Source: Dysidea avara
Taxonomy: Eukaryota > Porifera > Demospongiae > Dictyoceratida > Dysideidae
Assembly (NCBI RefSeq): GCF_963678975.1
Contig: NC_089272.1
Coordinates: 60,338,574-60,402,573 of the forward strand
DNA: 64,000 nt
Direction of reading: 5' to 3'
Part shown: positions 22,384 through 33,747 of the stretch, piece after piece
How the letters are laid out: each line of letters begins with the position of its first letter
How positions within the stretch are numbered: the first letter of the stretch is position 1
The notes under the pieces: generated by a model
Seen by the model: the letters and a program-made list of their open reading frames with translations, nothing else
The model's database searches: none
What the model was told of the DNA's origin: nothing
Translations under genes and position numbers: made by a program

Positions 22384-22580
22384 CATGGAGCTTGTGTTGT
22401 GGCTTTCATTAATTGATCATTATGCACATACCATGGTGCAACAAAGTTTGTAACAAATTGCTGGAATGTGGTTCGTGGTTTGCTGGTATGAGCTTGTGTT
22501 GTGGCTTTCAACTTTTGTAACAGATTGCTTGAAAGTACGTGGTTCGTGGTTGCCAATGATTGAGTATATGAGTTGGGGTT
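22384..22580. repeat. short tandem duplication, period about 105 bp
   Basis: GAGCTTGTGTTGTGGCTTTC occurs at 22388 and 22492, each followed by TTTGTAACARATTGCT and GTGGTTCGTGGTT. Confidence 0.7.
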
Positions 22581-22599
22581 GTTCCACACTGCTTGCACA

Positions 22600-23155
22600 A
22601 TATTGAGATGTCTGCATGACGACACAAGGTTAAGTGAGACCTGTAAAAGAACAAGCAGGCACTGAACTTAACCTTAAATTAAACACACATACGACTAACC
22701 TGGAACATCAGTCGCAACACCAAAGACACTTGCTTGGATATCCTCATGGCTTAACTATGGAGTGACAAGTGTAATTAACCGGCACTAAACAGTATCTACA
22801 ACACAATTTTCTTTTCTGCAAGAACTTTTTAGCACCAAGTAAAGTCACTACCAACTCTCCTACAAGAGCATTTCACAAGAGATGTGGTATTAACTTGAGT
22901 ACAACCAATATGTGGTGTATGTTTGTGAACATGTGTGTATAGTGTTTGCACATTGTGTGTGCGTCTTGTGCTTGTATATGATGTAAATGTGCGTTTGTAT
23001 GTAGTGAAATAAAAATAATATTATGATGTTTGTGATCTCTTTCATAACCCTTAGCAAAGCATCTAGCTCTACGAGTGGCAAACCAAGTTGATAGGTTATC
23101 CTCAGGGCACTATGGCAGTGGTCATAGCAGGTTTTATTCATTGACAAGTACAGAA
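22600..23155. other. no gene seen
   Basis: Contains GT-rich stretches (22915-23000). No coding or repeat structure that I can define. Confidence 0.35.
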
Positions 23156-23159
23156 TGAT

Positions 23160-23245
23160 TGATATACTCCAATAGAACAGTCAAGCAATAAGTACTCTAA
23201 TAAAACAGTCAGGCAATAAAATACTCTAATAGAACAGTCATTGAA
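23160..23245. repeat. three tandem copies of an ACTCTAATAGAACAGTCA motif
   Basis: Copies at about 23167, 23193 and 23222 with a spacer containing AGCAATAA. The same motif is scattered through the window (see findings). Confidence 0.65.
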
Positions 23246-23432
23246 CAATATAGCTGATTATTTACATCTCTGTCTGAATACACTCCCAGATCCCAGGTGC
23301 AATCTCAGAGTTGCTATTTCAAGATGGTGGCATCCCCCAAGACCACCTAGAATAGCATGCTTTGCAAATAAGTGCTTTACACAGCTTGAACATTGGGTCT
23401 GTAATTATATAACTGACAAAAATTAGTGATAT

Positions 23433-24157
23433 CCCCCCAAAAACACCTTTGCTGTAAAAAAAGGCGTGTCCAAGAAACTACAAGTATCTGTAACCACATG
23501 TAAAACAGATAAGCTGTAGAAAAACACTCCTTGAAATTAATCGGTAACTGAAAGAGCTGATATCTAGAGCAGCCAAGAATCAATAATGTTACTACAATTG
23601 ACTATGATTACCAAAGAATACCTTGGCTGTAGAACAGGTAAATAAAAGTAACTGGCAACCAAAACAGCTGATATCTGAAGCGGCCAAGACTAAAAGTTAA
23701 GTTGATACAGCTTACTACAATTATAAACTTGCAACATTGAATCCTAATCATTGAAAAAGGCGGCCAAATTACCAGCCAATTAGAGTTACAAAGAATTAAT
23801 TTAGGATGTAGCAAGGGTGAATGTATAGAACACAGTTGAATGATGAGGGTTCAATGTTGCAAGTTTATAATTGTAGTAAGTTGTATCAACTTAACTTTTA
23901 GTCTTGGCCGCTTCAGATATCAGCTGTTTTGGTTGCCAGTTACTTTTATTTACTTGTTCTACAGCCAAGGTATTCTTTGGTAATCATAGTCAGTTGTAGT
24001 AACATTATTGATTCTTAGCCACTCTAGATATCAGCTCTTTCAGTTACCCATTAATTTCATGGAATATTTTTCTACAGCTTATCTGTTTTACATGCGGTTA
24101 CAGATACTTGTAGTTTCTTGGACGCACCTTTTTTACAGCAAAGGTGTTTTTGGGGGG
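23433..24157. mobile_element. foldback element, about 325-bp arms
   Basis: The arms 23433-23758 and 23832-24157 are near-perfect reverse complements, starting CCCCCCAAAAACACCTTTGC. Each arm contains two related sub-repeats (GAGCTGATATCTAGAGCAGC and CAGCTGATATCTGAAGCGGC, about 130 bp apart). No ORF and no certain target duplication. Confidence 0.85.
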
Positions 24158-24301
24158 TAATTATTACATTAACATAAATCTATAGTCATAAAAGTAATTA
24201 TCTATAACAGATTTAAAATTATTTAATGAAGAATTACCGGACCTGTCCACCAGATGTTTAAAGGAAATTCATTCCACCACATGTTGAAAGGAAATTCTTT
24301 A

Positions 24302-26010
24302 CAACTTGTGAAGTTATTGATGTACTCATTGTTGGGGTCCACGGGGACATTGATGATCATAGCTGTAAGTACTGTCACAACAGAAGGAAAGGAGCCATTA
24401 TCTATGGTATACTGATTTTCCAGGTCAGTTTATATACACTCAACCACAGAAATGTAGAACTTTGGTTGCAGGTGGAAAATAAACACCTTTTCACTCAGTT
24501 ACAAGAGATTCACCCAGCTGGGATAAAAATGTTGAAGTGAATGTCATTAGTACCAACTTGTTCATCAGGTATTGGACAATTCCAAGTGTCCAGATTATGT
24601 AGTTGTCCTCACGTTCAAGTTTACATGTTTAGGAAAGTTCCACAACATCCTATAATCTATTACTATATCGGTGTGGAATAATGCTCATAATTATAATATT
24701 TTTCATATTTTTCAATACCCAGACTTTAGGTGTATTGTATTTAACACATGCTTTTTGGTTTTTGCAGGCCATCTGGCCATACCAGTTTATCCACTAGCAG
24801 TTGAATGTGATCATGGTACGTATGTAAGTTCAGGAACAAAGATACAGATGTCATGAATTTTAGGTCAGTTGACGTAAAGAGGAATTGTATTATTGCAATT
24901 GTTCTTTTTGTAGTTATCAATTATCAGTGACCAGGTTGTGATAGCGTACTTTTGTTTGACTAATGTCCTAATGTTCTGGTTTACATGCTTACCCAACAGT
25001 TATGTTATTCACTTAACCTGAATAATATTAATTATGGGATAAAAATTTTTTAGTTCATTTTGATTATCCATCCTATTATTGATACAGCCTGGCATATTGA
25101 TTCTTTGCACATTCTCTTTTTAATTCAGTACCTGCTGGATTGTTTCGTCAGATATCGAAACAGGTGTCTTTGGTGTTGTGACCGATGTTCCAGGTCAGTT
25201 GCATGTGTGTTTAATTTAAGGTTAACTTCAGTGCCTGCTTATTCTTTTACAGGTCTTGGTATCGAGTGTCATGAATTTCAGGTCAGTTGACATACAGAAG
25301 AATTGTATTATTGCAATTATTGTTTTTGTAGTTATCAATTATCAGTGTGTACTAGTGACATGAAGGGTATGGTCAGTCTACTCAGATGTATCGGGCATAG
25401 TGTTGATGAGTCCAAACAAATATCCAGTTTAGACTGCAGTGGCATCAAGGGTGTTAATTTCCAAGGCAGTTTACATGTTGTGATTTTAGTGATTTTTTTC
25501 CTAGTACCCAGATGTTAAGTGTATTGTATTTAATGCCCACCTGTTATTTTTTTGTCAGTGTGGAAATTGCAACAGTAAGCCTTCTGTGTTGTAGTAACTA
25601 TTTGTTTCATAATTATGCTGTTGTCCTGGAATGGCACAATTTTTGGGCAACCAGTGTGAAGTCCAGTGCATGGTACAAACATTGTGACCAAGCGTACTTT
25701 TGTTTGACTAATGTCCTAATGTTCTGGTTTAACATGCTTACCCAACAGTTATGTTATTCATGCACTTAGCCTGGGATATAATTTTTGTTCATTTTGATTA
25801 TCCATGCTATTATTGATACAGCCTGGCATATTGACATTTTGTACATTCTCTTATTAATTCAGTGCCTGCTTGATTGTGTCATCAGATATTGAAACAAGTA
25901 TTTTTGGTGTTGTGACCGATGTTCCAGGTCAGTTGCACGAGTGTTTAATTTAAGGTTAACTTCAGTACCTGTTTATTCTTTTACAGATCTCAGTATCGTC
26001 GTACTGACAT
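24302..26010 (+). other. tandemly duplicated locus with exon-like segments
   Basis: Several short segments have good splice borders and open frames. 24302-24423 reads VIDVLIVGVHGDIDDHSCKY and ends CAG|GTCAGT. About 24768-24818 reads HLAIPVYPLAVECDH and ends before GTACGT. 25129-25193 reads CWIVSSDIETGVFGVVTDVP, splicing in phase 1 to 25253-25281 (LGIECHEFQ). 25343-25467 reads CTSDMKGMVSLLRCIGHSVD. A block of about 750 bp is duplicated: 24716 matches 25505, 24946 matches 25688, 25129 matches about 25862. In the second copy the exon keeps its frame (ACLIVSSDIETSIFGVVTDV). That conservation suggests a real or recently dead gene. No family is recognised. Confidence 0.45.
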
Positions 26011-26814
26011 ACAAGGATCATCACTATTGTTGAACTGTTTTTAGTAATGTCTTGATTGGATGTTGATTAACGTTGTGTTACACATTGTTGTATGTATACC
26101 ATATGGCAAGAACTTTTCATGGCCATCATGAAATTTGAATATTGTGTAAGTTGTGTGTAGAGCCCCAACTCATACACGGTCATTGGCAAACCACAAACCA
26201 CATTCGAACCACAACACCACCAATCACAATTGAGCAATCCATTACAAAATTTTGTTGCAACATTTGTGTGTCCATGGTACACACTACATAGAGGTGGTAA
26301 CCCCTAAAGGCTTGTTACCTTTTGTATTCACTGTACTGGCCTTTGTGGTTAATTTATTAAAAATTAGAAAATTGAAGAGTATGCTTAAAGCACCTTCGCT
26401 AGTGACTTTTTCTTCACACTTTGTTTATAAGACATCTGGCGATTTATAAACGTTCTCATGGGGGTGCAGCACTAAATGGAATTTAAAAGATTTCTGCTAA
26501 AAACGCCATCCCTAGGGAACTTATGGTGCAGCATGCTGTCACAACTTGTTTATCAGGCATTAGAGCTTGTGTCCACGTCGTGTCTTTAAAAGTTATTGTA
26601 GGGATTAAATGTTTGATTGTAGAAAATACGCATATAAGCAAACCAGAATTGGATAATGTCAGTGCTAGATGGACTGTACAAACATGGCTATGTTGACTGG
26701 TATAACATGACAGTAGTTGTAACATAAGGTAGAGAAATAAAGTGAACTACGCCTATTTTTTATTTTTCGATGGCTACTTTATTGATGATGACGACTCCTA
26801 AAGATTTTTTATCA
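26011..26814. other. no gene seen
   Basis: No coding region supported. CAAACCACAAACCACA-type short repeats at 26185. No defined element. Confidence 0.35.
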
Positions 26815-26985
26815 TGTAACGCAATACAAATCTATTGAGAGATGTTGCATAATCCAGGACTAATATTGCAAAACCTACCCTACACGTAAATAACTCACAG
26901 TAGTGGCCGTGTGTCTTTTAATTGGGCGTGCGTTTTGGAGTTTCTTGGCCGCAACTCACTACCTTGAGTCTTGATATATATATAT
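26815..26985. repeat. dispersed repeat, inverted copy of 15965-16130
   Basis: ACGTAAATAACTCACAGTAG and GAGTTTCTTGGCCGC mirror the copy at 16 kb. Ends in a TA dinucleotide run (26975-26986). Confidence 0.6.
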
Positions 26986-27382
26986 ATGGTAATTGCATGG
27001 AAGAAGTGTTGTGAATGCATGCGCATACTGTATGTAATAATAAAATTTGTTATACAACAGTAACAGACTATCAAACCAGTGGTAGATCAGAAACTTTCAT
27101 AGGGATTTCAGATTCCACTCAACTTCAGCCTAGCTGTAAGTCAAAGTCCAAAAGAAAAAGGTCACAACATGCTGTAGAATGCCGTAATTGTGATTTCAAA
27201 GGCTAAAGTATGAAGTTTTTCCACTAGTACAGAGTCATTCTATAACACACTATATATAACTCGTGGCGATTTTATGACCCACACATGACGACTTGTCAAT
27301 AAACTTAAGGCGCGTACTATTTTTAGAGGGGGTTTCAGCTGAAAACATTGCAACCCCCTGTATCCGCCACTGCAAGCCCTTG

Positions 27383-27408
27383 TATGTGCATGTGTGTGAA
27401 TTTGTGTG

Positions 27409-27463
<55 letters not shown>

Positions 27464-27535
27464 GTGTGCGTGTGTGCGTGTGTGCATGTGTGTGCATGTG
27501 TGCATGTGTGTGCGTGTGTGCATGTGTGTTCCAGG
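27383..27535. repeat. GT/GC dinucleotide-rich microsatellite
   Basis: About 150 bp of (TG)n with interspersed CGTGTG and CATGTG units. Long ORFs in several frames here (poly-Val/Cys or poly-His/Thr) are artefacts. Just upstream (27346-27370) CCCCCTGTATCCGCCACTG looks like a lone MITE end. Confidence 0.95.
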
Positions 27536-28071
27536 TGAGACTTCAGGTGCCTACACCTTCATCTGTGAGACATGGCACAGCCTCCTTGGTTTTACTAGTC
27601 CTGCCCCAGTAGAATTTTCTTGTGCTAAGTCATAGCACCTGAGCAGTGCATAAGTGTCCTAGAGCTTCTTTGCTGGGTATGCTAGAACAGCAGTTGAAGG
27701 CTTTGCTTTTGTGTGTGTGCTTGCACGTGTGCATGTGAGTGTGCATTCATGTATGTACATTGGATAAACACATTTGCTTATGTATATAAATCAATTATCA
27801 ATTTAGTATGGTATTATTCTCCTCAACCTATACTTATGTATATGGTTTTATGTACAATGTATCTATTTCACAATCATGTTATTACTCACTACTACAACTA
27901 AAGGAAAAGTATGATATTGCTTATACGATTATATATGCATCAGTATACACACTAGTACTATTGTACAATATTACATCTATCAGTAACAAAAGCAGCTATT
28001 TTGTAAGATATCAGAAAATGGAACATTAGTCCTGTAAAAGAACCATAGCCTTTTCTGTTCTTTTCAAATCT
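27536..28071. other. no gene seen
   Basis: AT-rich spacer with no supported feature. Confidence 0.35.
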
Positions 28072-28888
28072 CAGGGCTGGAAGAAGCAGTCCAGCCAGTC
28101 AGGCCATAGCCTGACTACTTTTTCAGCATTGATTTTAAAAATATAATATCTGAGTCGCTGATAAGCACTGGCCGATTCTGCTGCCGTGTTTTTGTGAATA
28201 ATAGCTAGATGCCTAAAGCATCATACAAGCATTGTGATAATGCCAGCAGAGTACTTACATCATATCAATCAGTCATGGAAAAGATCAAAACACTCTAATA
28301 GAACGGTCACCCTAATAGAACACCCAGGTATTTAGCCTACTGATTTACTTGTCAAACACTTTATGCAGCTAGCAAATACAAAGTATAAATACCTTTGTAT
28401 GGAAGCATACATAGCTAGTTGGATAATATTTGAGCACAGTAGCATAACATGATAGGGTATGATTATGTATATAGCTTAGTACCTAACTAGCTATTTACTG
28501 AGTTGTGGCTTCATCACATTATATAAGCTAAGTTATATGCAATTTCAAATGCTAGCTATAACTCATACTGCATGTGTATAGTAGTTATAACAAAAGGGAA
28601 CAATACTGTATTTGCAAGTGTTACAACTGTATAGTGTAAGAAATTAATGTGAACATTTGATGTAGCTACATGCAATGAGTTTAACACAAGTGTTAGACAA
28701 TAGTATGCTAGGGAATTTACAGGTGAAAATAGTCTACGAGATTTAATTTCAGAGCATGCAATTTTGAAAAATTTCCTCAGAGAGCATGCTCCCACATCTT
28801 CCTAGCATTTACACAACTGAAAGTGCTCAGTATATCATAGTGTGTACCCCTTGGCCTGACCACTATAGAATTGCTTCTTCCAGCCCTG
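28072..28888. mobile_element. MITE, CAGGGCTGGAAGAAGC termini
   Basis: Left end CAGGGCTGGAAGAAGCAGTC and right end GCTTCTTCCAGCCCTG, with mirrored CAGGCCA further in. Flanks AATCT and AACCT could be a decayed 5-bp duplication. The interior carries two ACTCTAATAGAACGGTCA-like motifs (28290-28322). No transposase. Confidence 0.8.
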
Positions 28889-29215
28889 AACCTGTGGTAA
28901 TTTCTCTTGTCTGCCAGTAACAGATGTATGTACATGTGGTATGATTGAAGTATTTCACACCTTGGTGATAGTGTTCATTGAGGTAAACATAAAAGGTAGG
29001 AAGTTACAGCCACAGATAATTGACAGTTTACATAGTATTCCACGTATTGTGAAACAGGGTGTTATTGTATTTAATAATGTGGTTTAATTAAAAGCTTACA
29101 TCACCAAAAAAATTTATGAAAACGTCACAAACTGTGTAATAAATAGTATTAACATGTTCCATAAGGAGCGAATCAAATCCTATGGACAAGGGAGTGTGTA
29201 ACTCCATATAGTGCC

Positions 29216-29611
29216 TAGTCTGGAGTAGCCGACCCGCGCGGGTCTGGTGACAGCCGCATTCAGTACCTGTGCAGATGGAATGCAATTAATTTAGAAAATA
29301 TGCGCGAAACACGTGGACAATTTCCGATAACAGAGCGCGACAGTTACTGTACTTGCACTTGATGTGACATCTATTTCCTCTACAAACCCTTATACATTTG
29401 TGCTGGTTGTACATTTGTGCTGGTCGTGGAAAAGACATAAGAAGCTCGCCATAATCAGTGGACAAATCAGAAATAACGTCATAGAATGTTGTTAATTGGT
29501 CACTAAGCGATCTGATTGGACGCACCAGATTTTCGTAAGGCTGGCACAGGTATTGAATGCGGCTGTAACCAGACCCTCACTCTACGCGCGCGGGTTAGCT
29601 ACGCCAGACTA
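29216..29611. mobile_element. MITE, TAGTCTGG termini, about 65-bp inverted ends
   Basis: Left TAGTCTGGAGTAGCCGACCC and right end the inverse of TAGTCTGGCGTAGCTAACCC. Both continue through CGCGCG and ACAGCCGCATTCA to CCTGTGC. No clear target duplication. Confidence 0.8.
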
Positions 29612-29663
29612 TACACTACCAATTTTTTTTTACGTGTAGTACTGAAAACTATGGTGATCATAA

Positions 29664-30600
29664 CACACGTAGAGGAACTCACCTGATATCGGACGGGCTC
29701 CAATATCGGACGCTATTTCTCCTAAACTACAGTAAATATTCAAACATTCCGCACATCTCCAGGTAGGCCAATGCTTCATAAACTTGTGTACCAAGTTTCA
29801 GATCTCTCGGTTTCTTGGTCGCGGTACAGCAACCTTTTGAAGACTAGTCCGAATAATACGTAAAATCGGAAAAACGCTCAATTCAAGGTCAGCCATTGTT
29901 TGCAGATCACACTTGCATTAAATCAAAAGTCGCATACATTCAGATTGTAGGGCTACTCATGTACTTTCTAAATATGTATGGCTTATTTCATTTAAAGTAT
30001 TGTACTGATGAGTTATAGACCAAAGAAAAGAGGCTGTCACTGGAGCAATAATCGCCATAGCTATTTTTGCTCAAAATCAGAAAAAAATAGTTTGAAAATG
30101 CATACAAGGTGGATGATTGTTTTCGATTATGTACTGAAAGTTGTTAAACACTAGTTCCTGCAAATCCAACACTATAAAGACATAAAATACTGCAGACTTG
30201 ACTGCAGAAATAGCAAAATATGTAATATAGCTGTCAAACACTCTAACATAAAAAGTCAATCATTTCAGCTGAAATCCTAAAATTCTAAAACAAAATATAC
30301 ATAGAACCACATTTTAAGTATATCAGCATTATGTAGAATTGATTTACACCCCCTGTTTCCAATGGCTGTCCTTGAATTGAGCGTTTTTTCCGATTTTCCG
30401 TATAATTCGGACTTGTCTTCAAAAGACTGCTGTACCGAGACCAAGAACCCGAGAGATCTGAAACTTGGTACACAAGTTGATGAAGCATTGGCCTACTTGG
30501 AGATGTGCAGAATGTTTGAATGTTCATTGTAGTTTAGGAGAAATGGCGTCCGATATTGGAGCCCGTCCGATATTAGGTGAGCTACTCTACATACTGAAAA
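29664..30600. mobile_element. foldback element, about 235-bp arms
   Basis: Arms 29675-29905 and 30355-30590 mirror each other, with outer sequence CTCACCTGATATCGGACGGG. The inner arm contains a conserved AGATCTCTCGGTTTCTTGGT. It directly abuts the 3' end of retroelement D. Non-coding. Confidence 0.85.
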
Positions 30601-33600
30601 CTACAACATACTACTACTTATTACCTAACTATATACTTATTGCTACCTATACGTACTTAACTTAACCAATGTCAAAGTCAGGAAATTCGTCCTCAGCAGT
30701 AAGCGAATACTGGCGGAGTATCATTTTTGCATTGTACCTCCACAAAGTCACAGACAGTTGCTGGAGAAGTTGGCGCCTAGCAAACTTTCGAGGTAAACCG
30801 TTTCTAACAGTTGTTCTGTCAGCTATGGATCCTAAAATTGATAGGGCATATGGTGACCAAACACCAAAGGTCTCACATACAAGAGTGATACAATCTCCTC
30901 CATTATCATTCACAATGTCCTGGTATTGGTTGTCCTTAGCTATCTCACCAACAGCAGCGGCCACCCCAGCCTGAGAAGAAGAAGAAGATATGACAGCAGA
31001 CTGAGTGGTACTCCTGACGGAGAGATCAAAGTAGGTAGGACGACCAAGATGAAAGTCAGGGTGGTATATGTCGCCAGGACGAGATAGGTCAGATGGAATG
31101 CTTTGCTCCCTAAGAACACCAGGGTGATCTTGGAGCAAGGCATGGTGTACAACAGACACTAAAGCATTATGACGCTGGATCCTCAAGGGACCATGAGAGC
31201 ACCCCAGCAGATGATCACCAAACTGGTCAATGACAGATAGACAAGTACAGAGTGGTAAAGAAGGGAACAAAGGAATGCCAAGCCACAAACGTAAAGCTAT
31301 AGTAAAATCGTGAGGAGGAATAGCTAGACCCAAAGCAGGCTGTGGAAGTGCTTTAAGCCAATCACTGCTGGTGCCAGAAGAATGTGATAAAGCACGCAGA
31401 CGTGCTTGATCACGAATGGTGGAACTGCTTACAAGCTGTTTAAAAAGTGAATCATCTAAAATGGCTTGAAGGTCAGTTTGAGAGGAGTTTTGCAACACAG
31501 AAACAGACGAAGAAAGCGAGGGAGCAATCCTCCCCGGGAAATGGCATAAAAACATCAAAAGTTTCCACTAAACGCGACACTAAAATACGGGAAGAATTAC
31601 AGGACCCCACAAATGCAGGAGCAGCAGTACGCTCAGATTCACGTAGGCCCAAGCCTCCTAACCTAAATGGCAAGGTGGCTTGTGTCCAACTACTATCAGA
31701 AATTCCACAACACAAGATTCTACTAAGGCATTCTCGCAACCTAAGGTCAAAATGTGAGGGAAAGGAACCCAAAGAGGAAGATGGCACACAACGTAAAAGG
31801 TGAGTGACCTTGCAAACGCTAAGATAGCCCTAAGCAGATGCAACTCTACTTGAGGGTCCTCGAGGTCAACCAATTTATCCTGAATTGCAACTATTTTATC
31901 AAATTGAACAGATAAAAAGGCATCGTAAAACTGTGGAGGTCCCCAAATAGGAGATCCAAGAAGCTCCAAACCACTGTTCTTGAGGTTGATACGCTTGATG
32001 GCAGGATGAAAGTTAGGAAAAGAACTGTCACCAGAAGGCCAGTATAGTTCACACTTGGATAGATTGATGTAAAGACCAAAACTGGGACCCGACTCAGTAA
32101 AATGTGAAAGTAATACGTGAAGACAAGATCTAGTACCTATAAATGTGCCATCATCTAAATACCACAGGTTAAGAAGACATGTTTCACTAAAAGAGATGGA
32201 ACGAAGAAATTGTACCAACACCAAAGAAAAAAGAAAGGGACCAAGAGGATCTCCCTGTTGGACACCTGTGGAAGCAAGAATACGCCTGTGGCCAAACCTC
32301 AGCTCAGCAGGTTGACTGTAGCACCAATACACCCAGGGGGAAATCTCTGGAAATTCTTTACACACACCATCAAGAAAAGCTGAGCGATTACATTCATTAA
32401 ATGCATTCTTCATGTCTATTTTGAGTAGAGCTAGAGATTCATCATTGCCAAATTGGGAAAGAGAATGACGGACAGCATGGATAGCTGTCTCAAGACCACC
32501 TGGGAATGGCTGGGATACCAACACCCACTTGACCATAAGGTAGGAAAAAGTCAGAGAGAAAGGGACGAGCAAACTGACAGCACAGACGACTGGCAAGGCG
32601 ACGAAGAATTTCACCAACTGCAATAGGACGAACATCCCCGTTCTTTTTCAGAAGAGCTGTTAAAGGGGCACCACACAACCAAGGGGCAAGCGATGGAGAA
32701 GCTTTTCCAGAAAGCAAAAAGTTCATCAGACGAGTGAGGGTGGTAAGGCAAAGTTCAGCAGAAGGTGCAGTGTGGCCACTGACTGCATCAAGATGGTGTT
32801 GTGCCCGTAAACCAGAGGCACCAGGACTGGTACCACGAGGAAAACCCTTCAAACATATTAATACAGCAGATTCATCTACAACTAAAGAAGCAGTCTTGGG
32901 GGCCGAACAAGAAGGTGGATCAGAGACAGGATGTCGCTGAAGCAACTCTTGAAATGCCAAATCATCATTCTTATCAGCCACACCAGTAGAAGTAAGAGAC
33001 TGTACTGCATTACTGTACCTACCTTCCCGAGCCCAGAACAAAGCTCGAGAAATATTGCGTTTTGAAGGCTGAATACAGTGACTGGAGCGAGAGACATGTA
33101 AATCATCTTGTAGAGCTTTCCAAAGATTATACAAACCATCGGGCTGAGACCAGAGATGAAGGCGGTCTAGCAAAACAGAAGCTAACATAAAACGACGGCA
33201 GCGCTGACGAAGTGGAGGCATACGTAGTGCCAGTTTAGCAAACAGAAAAAGACGCATAAAGCCCCAGACTGAAGAAATTGCATTTCGAAACTCGGTAGAC
33301 AAGACTCTAGCTAGCAAAGGACGAACACTGCGGGGAATGTGAACAACAGTTGAGACAGGACAGGTCATAACATAATTCATCACTACAGAAAGAGCCTCAG
33401 ACTCAAGATGAGGAGGGCCAACAAAAGAACATGGAGAAGCTGACAGAAGGGCTAACTATAAAGGATCAGAAGGAATACTGGTGGAGAAAGCTAAGGAAGG
33501 TGGTGAAGGAGAAGTGGGAGACTGACTTTCAGACTGATCACAAATTAAGAAAGGAAGATCAGAAGCAGAAACTAATGGAGAATTACAGCGCTGACCAGGC

Positions 33601-33747
33601 TTAAGTAAACGTCTGCAGCCTGTTTTACGAAAACATTCATGAGTAGCCCAACGGCAGGAAGGAACAGTGCAAATAAGACGGTTACAGCAAGCAAAGAAAG
33701 TCGCAGATGGAAAAACATACCTAGATATGTGAACCGAGTTGATGTGT

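Noticed and set aside
20517-22625. Minus-strand ORFs across MITEs at 20.5 and 22.1 kb
   Set aside because: They run through non-coding MITE sequence and a G-run; no domain.
27240-27635. Long overlapping ORFs rich in Cys/Val or His/Thr
   Set aside because: They are translations of the GT-rich microsatellite in several frames.
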